A DNA stretch of 7,146 nt from an uncultured Mollicutes bacterium (GTDB lineage: Bacteria > Bacillota_I > Bacilli_A > RF39 > UBA660): the NCBI GenBank assembly GCA_900557675.1, contig USTO01000035.1, forward strand, positions 1-7,146. Direction: 5' to 3'. Below the pieces are notes generated by a model. The model made no database searches. It saw only the letters and a list, made by a program, of their open reading frames with translations, and had not been told where the DNA came from. The position numbers and the translations under genes were made by a program. Positions within the stretch are counted from its first letter, which is position 1, and each line of letters starts with the position of its first letter. Of this stretch, positions 1-6,074 are shown in pieces.

Positions 1-1398
1 GTAAATGCTAAGGAAGCTGTTTCTGCTGCTATAGATGCTAGTTCTTCAGTTGATGTAGATTCTGTATCTATAAAAGATTATGATGCTTCTTATAGTGCTG
101 ATTATGATGCTGTTGTTTATGAAAATGATGATATTTCTTTAGAGGCTCTGGTTAGGCCTGCGACTTCTTTAAAGAAAGTTAAATGGTCTAGTAGTGATGA
201 TTCTATTGCTAAAGTTGATTCTATTACTGGTAGGGTTACTGGTGTTAAGTCAGGATTTGTTACAATAACTGCTAGTGTTTCTGGTAAGAGTGATAGTGTT
301 TTGGTCAAGGTTAAGGAGTCTTTATCTCAAACTGGTATATCTATTGTATCTAAAGAAGATTATTCTAGTATTGTAAAAGGTTCTTCTTATGAACTTAAGG
401 CTAATATTTTACCTAGTAATGCTACTAATAAAGAAGTTTATTGGTCTTCTAGTGATAGAACTGTTGCAGATATAAATGAACTTGGTATTCTTACTGGTAA
501 GTCTTCTGGAAAGGCTACTATTACAGTTAAAACTTATGATGGAAAGTATTATGATAGTTTTGACGTAATTGTTACTAGTCCTGCTAGTGTTAAACTTACT
601 AAGTATGCTTCTAAGTTGCTTGTTGGTAATAAGTATACTTATCAGGGTTATGTTTTAGATATAGATGGTAAGAAAACTAATGATAAGATTATATGGTCTA
701 GTACTAATGCTAATATTGCTAAGATAGATAATAATGGAACTGTTACTGCACTTAAGCCGGGTACTACTTATATAGTTGGTACTGTTAAGGGTACTGATCA
801 AGGAAATCGTCTTGTTAAGGTAGCATATAGATTGTTTGTTGGTAAGACTAATTATGCTTTAGGAGATTATAATCTTAAAGTTAGAAAGGTTACTTATAAT
901 AGTGTTACTTTGAATTGGAATAAGATTAATGTTGCTAGTAAATACATAGTTGAAAGAGCTATGAGTTCTAAGGGTTCTTATGTAAAGATTGGTGAAGTTA
1001 CGGGTACTTCTTATAAGGATTCTAAAGTTGTTTTAGGTAAAAGATATTATTATAGAATAAAGGCTGTTTATAGTAGTACTAAGTCATTTAGTTATTCTTA
1101 TAGTGTTAATGCTTTAGTTTCTCTTGATAAACCAGTTATTTCTGTTGCTAATTATAAGTCTAGATATTTAAAGATTTCTATTAATAAAGTTCCTGGTGCT
1201 AGAGGTTATACTATATATAGAGCTAGTTCTGTTAAGGGTCCTTATAAGGTAGTTACTTCTACTACTAAGAATTATTATATTAATGGTAAGCTTGTTAAGA
1301 ATAAGAGATATTATTATAAAGTTAGGGCTTATAAGGTTGTTAATGGTAAGAAAGTATATAGTCCTTATTCAAGTATTAAGAGTAGGGTAGTTAGGTAG
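1..1398 (+). CDS. Partial surface protein with three BIG2 Ig-like domains and two FN3 domains (5' end outside window)
   Basis: The frame is open from base 1 to a TAG stop, giving 465 residues, so the gene starts upstream of the window. A TTG at 301 is only an internal codon, because the same frame encodes an intact Ig-like domain before it. Three bacterial Ig-like group 2 repeats are visible at about residues 20-103, 106-190 and 190-281. Each carries a W-S-S core (Trp at 62, 148 and 232; spacing 84-86) followed by I/V-A-K/D-I/V and a G-x-V/L-T-G/A turn. Two fibronectin type III units follow at about 290-374 and 375-465, with the typical R-Y-Y-Y-x-[IV]-[KR]-A strand. The end is rich in Lys and Tyr and has no LPXTG, SLH or transmembrane segment. 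No cysteine is present. Such domains are usually stalks or ligand-binding modules of exported proteins; surface location is inferred, since the signal peptide is off-window. Third codon positions are strongly T-biased. The ligand cannot be named. Confidence 0.88.
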   Translation, partial: VNAKEAVSAAIDASSSVDVDSVSIKDYDASYSADYDAVVYENDDISLEALVRPATSLKKVKWSSSDDSIAKVDSITGRVTGVKSGFVTITASVSGKSDSVLVKVKESLSQTGISIVSKEDYSSIVKGSSYELKANILPSNATNKEVYWSSSDRTVADINELGILTGKSSGKATITVKTYDGKYYDSFDVIVTSPASVKLTKYASKLLVGNKYTYQGYVLDIDGKKTNDKIIWSSTNANIAKIDNNGTVTALKPGTTYIVGTVKGTDQGNRLVKVAYRLFVGKTNYALGDYNLKVRKVTYNSVTLNWNKINVASKYIVERAMSSKGSYVKIGEVTGTSYKDSKVVLGKRYYYRIKAVYSSTKSFSYSYSVNALVSLDKPVISVANYKSRYLKISINKVPGARGYTIYRASSVKGPYKVVTSTTKNYYINGKLVKNKRYYYKVRAYKVVNGKKVYSPYSSIKSRVVR

Positions 1399-1403
1399 GT
1401 GAT
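1397..1403 (+). promoter_or_regulatory. Ribosome binding site AGGTGAT overlapping the upstream stop codon
   Basis: AGGTGAT matches the 3' half of the consensus AGGAGGTGAT. It overlaps the last two bases of the upstream TAG stop and ends five bases before the ATG at 1409. This supports that start and suggests the two surface-protein genes share a message with coupled translation. Confidence 0.7.
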
Positions 1404-1408
1404 AGAGT

Positions 1409-3097
1409 ATGAAAAAGAAAATTATATCGTTAGTTTTAGTATGTACATTACTTATTACTATTTTACCTAGTGGTGTTAGTGCTCTTAGTAAGGTTAATCC
1501 TTCAGAGAAGAAGGAGGTTTCTTTAAAGAAAGTTAATGATAAGTCTTTAATTGTTAAAACTCCAACTGCTAAGCAAATTAGAAAGGCTGGTAGTGAACTT
1601 GATTTTTATAAACAAAGTCTTATTGAACAAGTTGAGGAGACTTATTCTCGATATGATTATGTAACTTATATTGATTCTGTTAGGAAGGATTTTGAGAAGG
1701 CACATCAAGAGGCTATTGATACACTTAATAATCTTAGTTCTTTAGATGATTTGTTTTATGATCGTGAGGAAGGTACTATTTCTTTAGATGTTAATTTACC
1801 TTATACTACTATGTCTACTCTTGGTGGTTGGGATTATGATTATGTTACTACTGATAATTATTATTTGACTTTGAAAAAACGTGGTCTTAAGGCTATAAAT
1901 GATGCTTTTGATTGTTTTTATGAAGGGGATTTTAGTACTTATTATAATGCTATAATTAATTCTTATCGTAGTGAGTATTTAGGATATGTAAGTAGTGCTA
2001 ATGATTATTATTCACTTGCTAAAGGTTTTGCTAATATTGGTTTAGTTGGAGATTATAATAATTTTACATATGTTGATATTTCTTTTGATTTAGATAATTC
2101 TAATGGTGAAGATGCTGAATCTATGAATGGTTCTTGTAAATATGATGCTTATGGTTATTTTCCTGATTTTGAATATGTAGAGTTTTTAAATAGTGTTGGT
2201 ATTGTGTCTATTCCTTCTTATTCTCTTGGTCGTGTTATTTATTCTTTAGGAGAAGTTCAAGATACCAAAAATGCTTTTAGTGCATATATTAATAATTATG
2301 TATATGAACAACTTAAAGCTAGTGGTTATAAGGTTACTGATGAGATTATAGATATGGCTGATAAGACTCTTGATGATATTAATAATGGTTATAATCCTGA
2401 TACTATGTATACTAAGTATATTGATTTGATTGAAAAATTTGAAGATATGACTGGTGTTACTTATCAAAAACTTAGTTCTACTACTACATTTAAACTTGCT
2501 GCTGGTATTGATAAGTTATCTAAGAAGTATTTAGATAAAAAGGTTTATTCTAATGCTGGTTATAATACTAATTATAATCTATTAGATAATGCTAGTAGTG
2601 CTATTAATGTTGTGTATGAGGTAGAAATACCTAAAAATTTCTTGGTTAAGCTTGAAAAGCTTCTTAAGAAGACTCCAACTAGAGTTGTTGAACTTAGTAA
2701 TGCCAAGAAGTCATATGCTAATAAGTTAAATACTTTTAAGAATAATAAAAAGTATAATCAAAAGAAAGTTGTTCCTATTGTTAATGAGGGAATTAGTAAA
2801 ATAAATAAGGCTACTTCAGTTGATAGTGTTAAGAGTATATATAATACTTATTATAAGAAGGCTTTACTTACTATAAATAAATATAAGATAACTACTTCAA
2901 AGACTGGCAAAGGTGTTATTACCAAGAGTAAAACTGTTAATTATGGTTCTAATGTTGTTATTACTATGACTCCTAGTAAAGGTTATAAACTTAGTAAGGT
3001 TTATGTAGATGGTAAACGTGTTAGGGTTAAGAGTAAGTATACATTTAAGAATGTTACTTTGAATCATTCTATAAAGGCAGTTTTTGTTAAGAAGTAG
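1409..3097 (+). CDS. Secreted 562-residue protein with helical repeats and C-terminal InlB B-repeat-like domain
   Basis: The protein opens with a clear signal peptide: MKKK, a hydrophobic core at about residues 5-19, and a probable signal peptidase I site after V-S-A (residue 25). There is no lipobox; Cys12 lies inside the hydrophobic core. Residues 63-116 and 428-491 look like alpha-helical, FIVAR-like segments, the second with the pattern V-x-x-I-N-x-G-I-x-K-I-x-x-A-x-S-x-x-x-V. The region of about 120-425 is rich in Tyr, Asn and Asp and I do not recognise it; it holds the only mature cysteines, C169 and C243. Residues 496-562 resemble the divergent InlB B-repeat (Flg_new_2) family: V-N-Y-G-S, then P-S-K-G-Y-K, then V-D-G-K, then Y-T-F-x-N-V-T-x-N-H-S-I-x-A-x-F. 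It ends in Lys-Lys with no wall-anchor signal. It lies ten bases after the BIG2/FN3 gene and before a terminator, so the two are probably co-transcribed and may work together at the cell surface. Function unknown. Confidence 0.88.
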   Translation: MKKKIISLVLVCTLLITILPSGVSALSKVNPSEKKEVSLKKVNDKSLIVKTPTAKQIRKAGSELDFYKQSLIEQVEETYSRYDYVTYIDSVRKDFEKAHQEAIDTLNNLSSLDDLFYDREEGTISLDVNLPYTTMSTLGGWDYDYVTTDNYYLTLKKRGLKAINDAFDCFYEGDFSTYYNAIINSYRSEYLGYVSSANDYYSLAKGFANIGLVGDYNNFTYVDISFDLDNSNGEDAESMNGSCKYDAYGYFPDFEYVEFLNSVGIVSIPSYSLGRVIYSLGEVQDTKNAFSAYINNYVYEQLKASGYKVTDEIIDMADKTLDDINNGYNPDTMYTKYIDLIEKFEDMTGVTYQKLSSTTTFKLAAGIDKLSKKYLDKKVYSNAGYNTNYNLLDNASSAINVVYEVEIPKNFLVKLEKLLKKTPTRVVELSNAKKSYANKLNTFKNNKKYNQKKVVPIVNEGISKINKATSVDSVKSIYNTYYKKALLTINKYKITTSKTGKGVITKSKTVNYGSNVVITMTPSKGYKLSKVYVDGKRVRVKSKYTFKNVTLNHSIKAVFVKK

Positions 3098-3109
3098 TAC
3101 TAGTTATTG

Positions 3110-3140
3110 GAAAAACATTCTATAGGGTGTTTTTCTTTTG
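3110..3140 (+). terminator. Rho-independent terminator of the surface-protein operon
   Basis: The arms GAAAAACATTC (3110-3120) and GGGTGTTTTTC (3125-3135) form an 11-bp stem with two G-T wobbles and a TATA loop, followed by TTTTG. It begins 13 bases after the stop of the 562-residue gene and points rightwards. The stem is AT-rich, so efficiency is uncertain. Confidence 0.72.
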
Positions 3141-3152
3141 CTTTCTAAACAT

Positions 3153-3179
3153 AAAAAAATACTTAAACCAAGTATTTTT
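3153..3179 (-). terminator. Rho-independent terminator of spoIVA
   Basis: Arms AAAAATACTT (3155-3164) and AAGTATTTTT (3170-3179) are perfect complements, giving a 10-bp stem with a five-base loop. Read on the minus strand it is followed by a T-run that includes the bases opposite 3153-3159. The stem overlaps two bases of the spoIVA TAA stop (3178-3180). With the terminator at 3110-3140 it insulates two converging transcription units within about 80 bases. Confidence 0.75.
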
Positions 3180-4653
3180 ATATTACTATTGCTATTAAAT
3201 TATTAGATCCTTTATTTACAACCTTAGTCATAGTAGTCTGAAGTTTATACCTTACATTCTCAGGCATCATTGATATTTTCGATTGAATTCCTTCTTGAAC
3301 TATCTTATCCAAACTTCTTCCAAATATCTCACTAGACCAAATACTATTAGGATCATCCTTGCTATCATCTATTAAATGATTTATCAATTCCTTACTTTGT
3401 GCCTCAGTTCCTATAATCGGTTCAAAACTAGATTCAACATCCACCCTTATCATATGAATAGAAGGAGCAGTAGCCTTAAGTTTTATTCCATATCTTGATC
3501 CCTGTTTAGTAACCTCAGGCTTATCTAACTTCATATCATTTAACGTTGGTATAGCAACCCCATATCCAGTAGTTTTAACCATCTTTAAAGCATCATTTAA
3601 TTGACAGAACAAAGCTTCCTGTTCCTTATATTCCTGAAACATAGAAAGAAGACTTGCCTTATTTGTTATATCAATATCTATCATTTCATTAAGTATTTTC
3701 TCAAATAAATCCTCCGGAGCCTCTAAAGTTATTGTAATTGTCCCAGTCTTAGGATCCACCAAAGACATATAAGCATTTTTAATGTACTCACAATCATTAA
3801 AATGAGTAATAATTCCATCAACATCTCTTAACTTATCAACAGGTTCAACACTTTCCTTTATTTTATCAATGTAAGCCTTCTTTACATAATGATTAGGTTT
3901 TAAAATACCAATCCACTCAGGAATATCAATTTTTACCTCTAAAATAGGAAACTCATATAAAGCTTCTCTTAATATATTAGTTATTTCTATTTCATTCATA
4001 TTAATAACATCCATAGGAAGAACTGGAACATTATACTTTTCCTTTAATTCCTGTGTCAAACTCTCAGTTTCCTTAGCAGAAGGTTTTGTCGTATTAAGAA
4101 CCATAATATAAGGCTTATGAATAGAATTTAATTCCTTTACAATCTTTTCCTCAGCTTCAACATAAGACTTCCTATCAAAATCACCAATAGATCCATCAGT
4201 AGTTACTATTATCCCTATGGTCGAATGATCCCTTATCACTTTCTCAGTACCTATTTCCGCAGCCTCTATAAAAGGAATCTCATCCTTATACCAAGGAGTT
4301 TTCACCATTCTTGGACCATTCTCATCCTCATATCCCTTAGCATCTTCAATAACATATCCTACACAATCTACAAGTCTCATATTACAAGTCATATCATCTA
4401 TTTTAATTTTAGCTATATTATTTGGTACAAATTTAGGTTCAATAGTCATAATAGTTTTTCCGCCACTTGATTGAGGAATCTCATCTAAAGTCCTTTTTCT
4501 TTCATATTCATCTTCTATATTAGGAACAATTAACTCTTCTACAACTTTTTTTATAAATGTCGATTTACCAGTCCTTACCGCTCCAACAACCCCTAGATAT
4601 ATGTCTCCACCAGTACGATAAGCAATATTTTTTATAATTTCTTGTTTATCCAC
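3178..4653 (-). CDS. spoIVA: Stage IV sporulation protein A, spore-coat morphogenetic ATPase
   Basis: SpoIVA is made in the mother cell. It hydrolyses ATP to polymerise on the outer forespore membrane, where the short peptide SpoVM anchors it, and forms the coat basement layer; it is also needed for cortex assembly. The match to B. subtilis SpoIVA runs end to end. Visible are the P-loop G-A-V-R-T-G-K-S-T (Lys30), the R-L-V-D-C-V-G-Y Walker B strand (Asp96), G-Y-E-D-E-N-G-P-R-M, the S-T-I-G-I-I-V-T-T-D-G-S-I-G-D segment, and the conserved C-terminal block G-S-R-Y-G-I-K-L to L-I-A-I-V-I. Starting at GTG 4653 gives 491 residues (B. subtilis has 492) and puts the first 17 residues in exact register with the Bacillus protein. 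ATG 4659 and GTG 4662 would add two or three residues. AGAGAG lies eight bases before the 4653 GTG but only two before the ATG. Residue 71, next to Thr70, is Ile where B. subtilis has Thr. The gene is convergent with the surface operon and divergent from ftsA. Confidence 0.97.
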   Translation of the reverse strand: MDKQEIIKNIAYRTGGDIYLGVVGAVRTGKSTFIKKVVEELIVPNIEDEYERKRTLDEIPQSSGGKTIMTIEPKFVPNNIAKIKIDDMTCNMRLVDCVGYVIEDAKGYEDENGPRMVKTPWYKDEIPFIEAAEIGTEKVIRDHSTIGIIVTTDGSIGDFDRKSYVEAEEKIVKELNSIHKPYIMVLNTTKPSAKETESLTQELKEKYNVPVLPMDVINMNEIEITNILREALYEFPILEVKIDIPEWIGILKPNHYVKKAYIDKIKESVEPVDKLRDVDGIITHFNDCEYIKNAYMSLVDPKTGTITITLEAPEDLFEKILNEMIDIDITNKASLLSMFQEYKEQEALFCQLNDALKMVKTTGYGVAIPTLNDMKLDKPEVTKQGSRYGIKLKATAPSIHMIRVDVESSFEPIIGTEAQSKELINHLIDDSKDDPNSIWSSEIFGRSLDKIVQEGIQSKISMMPENVRYKLQTTMTKVVNKGSNNLIAIVI

Positions 4654-4661
4654 ACACATCA

Positions 4662-4667
4662 CTCTCT
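4662..4667 (-). promoter_or_regulatory. Candidate ribosome binding site deciding the spoIVA start
   Basis: On the minus strand AGAGAG, continuing into TGAT, is a weak Shine-Dalgarno match. It sits eight bases before the GTG at 4653 but only two before the ATG at 4659. This spacing, together with the register against B. subtilis SpoIVA, is why the GTG was preferred. Confidence 0.4.
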
Positions 4668-4675
4668 TTCAATTA

Positions 4676-4705
4676 ATAGTATGATAAAGTTTTTATTTTA
4701 TTATT
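4676..4705 (-). promoter_or_regulatory. Candidate SigE-type promoter for spoIVA
   Basis: On the minus strand CATACTAT (4683-4676) differs at one position from the mother-cell SigE -10 consensus CATACAAT. About 15 bases upstream lies AATAATA (4705-4699), which could serve as the loosely conserved SigE -35. The predicted start would be near 4669, leaving a leader of about 16 bases before the GTG at 4653. In B. subtilis spoIVA is known to be transcribed by SigE. The region is very AT-rich, so a chance -35 match is easy. Confidence 0.42.
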
Positions 4706-4771
4706 GTTTTTAATTATTTATCCTTTTTTTCTTATTTTATAAGGTATTTTTCGTTTTTTTAAAAGTTATTG

Positions 4772-4800
4772 TTGTCAAGATTGATTTCTTATTGTATAAT
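4772..4800 (+). promoter_or_regulatory. SigA-type promoter of ftsA-ftsZ
   Basis: TTGTCA (4772-4777) and a perfect TATAAT (4795-4800) are separated by the optimal 17 bases. Initiation is expected near 4807, giving a leader of about 20 bases before the ATG at 4827. It is the only strong housekeeping-type promoter I can see in the 173-base gap between spoIVA and ftsA; the remainder of the gap is T-rich sequence without further structure. Confidence 0.8.
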
Positions 4801-4814
4801 TTTATTATGATATA

Positions 4815-4820
4815 AGAGGG
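4815..4820 (+). promoter_or_regulatory. Ribosome binding site deciding the ftsA start
   Basis: AGAGGG directly abuts the ATG at 4821 but lies six bases before the in-frame ATG at 4827. Only the second has a usable spacing, so the protein should begin M-R-K-I-Y-T-S-I-D-I-G, which also suits the usual short FtsA N-terminus before the D-I-G motif. Confidence 0.65.
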
Positions 4821-4826
4821 ATGATT

Positions 4827-6062
4827 ATGAGGAAGATATACACAAGTATTGATATTGGAACTGATGAAGTAAAAGCAATTACTGTTGAAGAACACCATGA
4901 TAAGTTAAATGTTCTAGCTACTGCTAGTGTTAAATCCAAGGGCGTTAAGAAAGGTCTTATTACTGATGCTGGTGCTATAACTAGTTCTGTTAAGAAAGCT
5001 CTTAAAACTCTTGAAAATAAACTTGGCACTAAAGTAGAACAAATACTTGCAGTTGTTCCTTCCAATAACAGAGAAATTAATATTGCAACTGGAGAAGTTA
5101 GTATTAATACTGGTGATGCTCTTATAGATGGGGAAACGGTATTTAATTGCCTTCAAAAATCTCTTAAAAGGCATGTTGCTAAAGATTATGAAGTTGTTAG
5201 CGTTATGCCTATTGAGTATAAGATTGATGGTTCAAAAAAAGTTAAAAATCCACTAGGACTAGAAGGAAGTAAACTAGAAGTCAAATCAGTTGTAGTATCG
5301 GTTCCTAAAAAAAATGTTTATTCTGTAATAGGAATCTTTGAAAACATTGGGGTAGAGGTTGTTGATATTACTATATCATCTATTGCCAATTATTATGCTG
5401 CCTGTGATACTGAACTTAATAAGAATGTAGTTTCTTTAATAGATATTGGTAAAGAAAAAAGTGTTGTTTCTGTATTTAATAAAGGAATTCTCGTTAAGGA
5501 ACAAATATCTTCAATTGGCGGAGATGATATTGATGAAGTTATAAGATTTAACTTCAAAACTGATGAAAATGATTCAAAAAGAATAAAAGAAGAATATGGA
5601 GTTGCAAGTAGAAAATATGCTGATTCTGATGATAATTATAAGGTTATTAACAGACTTAATCAAAACATTATTATTGATCAGTACATGCTTGCAGAGATGA
5701 TTGAATATAAGCTTGTAGAATTACTTAAAAATCTTAAAAATGATATAAATGGCTTAACAAATAGGGAAATTAGTAATATAATAGTTACAGGAGCGACAAC
5801 GTCAATGCTAGGCTTTGATGCTTTGCTTCAAGACACTTATGGTAGAAAAAGTCAAATGCTGAATATTAACATTATTGGAATTAGAAATAGTAAATATTCA
5901 GTAAGTTATGGTGCCATAAGATATTTTATTGAGAAACTAAAGTTAAGAAATACAGATTATACAATGTTTATAGATGAAAAGGTTGAAGAGATGCTAAGAG
6001 CTAGAAGAAAAATGGGGACAGGCAGTGCACTAGGAAAAATATTTGGAAAAATATTTGAATAA
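4827..6062 (+). CDS. ftsA: Cell division protein FtsA, membrane tether for FtsZ
   Basis: FtsA is an actin-like ATP-binding protein that anchors FtsZ filaments to the membrane and recruits later divisome proteins. Recognised by the phosphate-1 motif S-I-D-I-G-T (7-12), N-P-L-G-L-E-G-S-K-L-E-V (141-152), the G-G-D-D-I-D block (231-236) and S-Y-G-A-I-R (360-365). The C-terminal S-A-L-G-K-I-F-G-K-I-F-E (400-411) is a typical amphipathic membrane-targeting helix, joined by a short charged linker. At 411 residues it is a little shorter than B. subtilis FtsA (about 440). Two nucleotide loops look degraded: phosphate-2 reads D-I-G-K-E-K (206-211) instead of D-I-G-G-G-x, and the adenosine motif reads T-G-A-T-T-S-M-L-G (321-329) instead of T-G-G-x-x-x-x-x-G. 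An alternative ATG at 4821 would add two residues. It is transcribed from its own SigA-type promoter, with ftsZ 12 bases downstream. Confidence 0.96.
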   Translation: MRKIYTSIDIGTDEVKAITVEEHHDKLNVLATASVKSKGVKKGLITDAGAITSSVKKALKTLENKLGTKVEQILAVVPSNNREINIATGEVSINTGDALIDGETVFNCLQKSLKRHVAKDYEVVSVMPIEYKIDGSKKVKNPLGLEGSKLEVKSVVVSVPKKNVYSVIGIFENIGVEVVDITISSIANYYAACDTELNKNVVSLIDIGKEKSVVSVFNKGILVKEQISSIGGDDIDEVIRFNFKTDENDSKRIKEEYGVASRKYADSDDNYKVINRLNQNIIIDQYMLAEMIEYKLVELLKNLKNDINGLTNREISNIIVTGATTSMLGFDALLQDTYGRKSQMLNINIIGIRNSKYSVSYGAIRYFIEKLKLRNTDYTMFIDEKVEEMLRARRKMGTGSALGKIFGKIFE

Positions 6063-6070
6063 GGAGATGA
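6061..6070 (+). promoter_or_regulatory. Strong ribosome binding site of ftsZ
   Basis: AAGGAGATGA overlaps the TAA stop of ftsA (6060-6062). Its GGAG core ends eight bases before the ftsZ ATG. This near-ideal site fits a higher translation rate for FtsZ than for FtsA, as is usual, and indicates a bicistronic message. Confidence 0.75.
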
Positions 6071-6074
6071 AGTT

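Noticed and set aside
1..864. The three BIG2 units as a DNA-level tandem repeat
   Set aside because: The repeat is visible only in protein motifs; the nucleotide sequences have diverged and show no long identical blocks.
4225..4470. 81-codon frame antisense to spoIVA, and similar short frames at 117-308, 2246-2467, 4805-5174 and 5957-6151
   Set aside because: All overlap strongly supported genes on the other strand and show low-complexity shadow composition with no convincing ribosome site.
4731..4743. Palindrome CTTAT-TTT-ATAAG in the spoIVA-ftsA gap as an operator
   Set aside because: A five-base AT-only arm is expected by chance in such AT-rich DNA, and it has no second copy nearby.
4654..4826. 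Search for a spoVM-like small gene next to spoIVA
   Set aside because: No frame in the spoIVA-ftsA gap or in 3098-3177 encodes a peptide resembling SpoVM, the SpoIVA membrane anchor partner.
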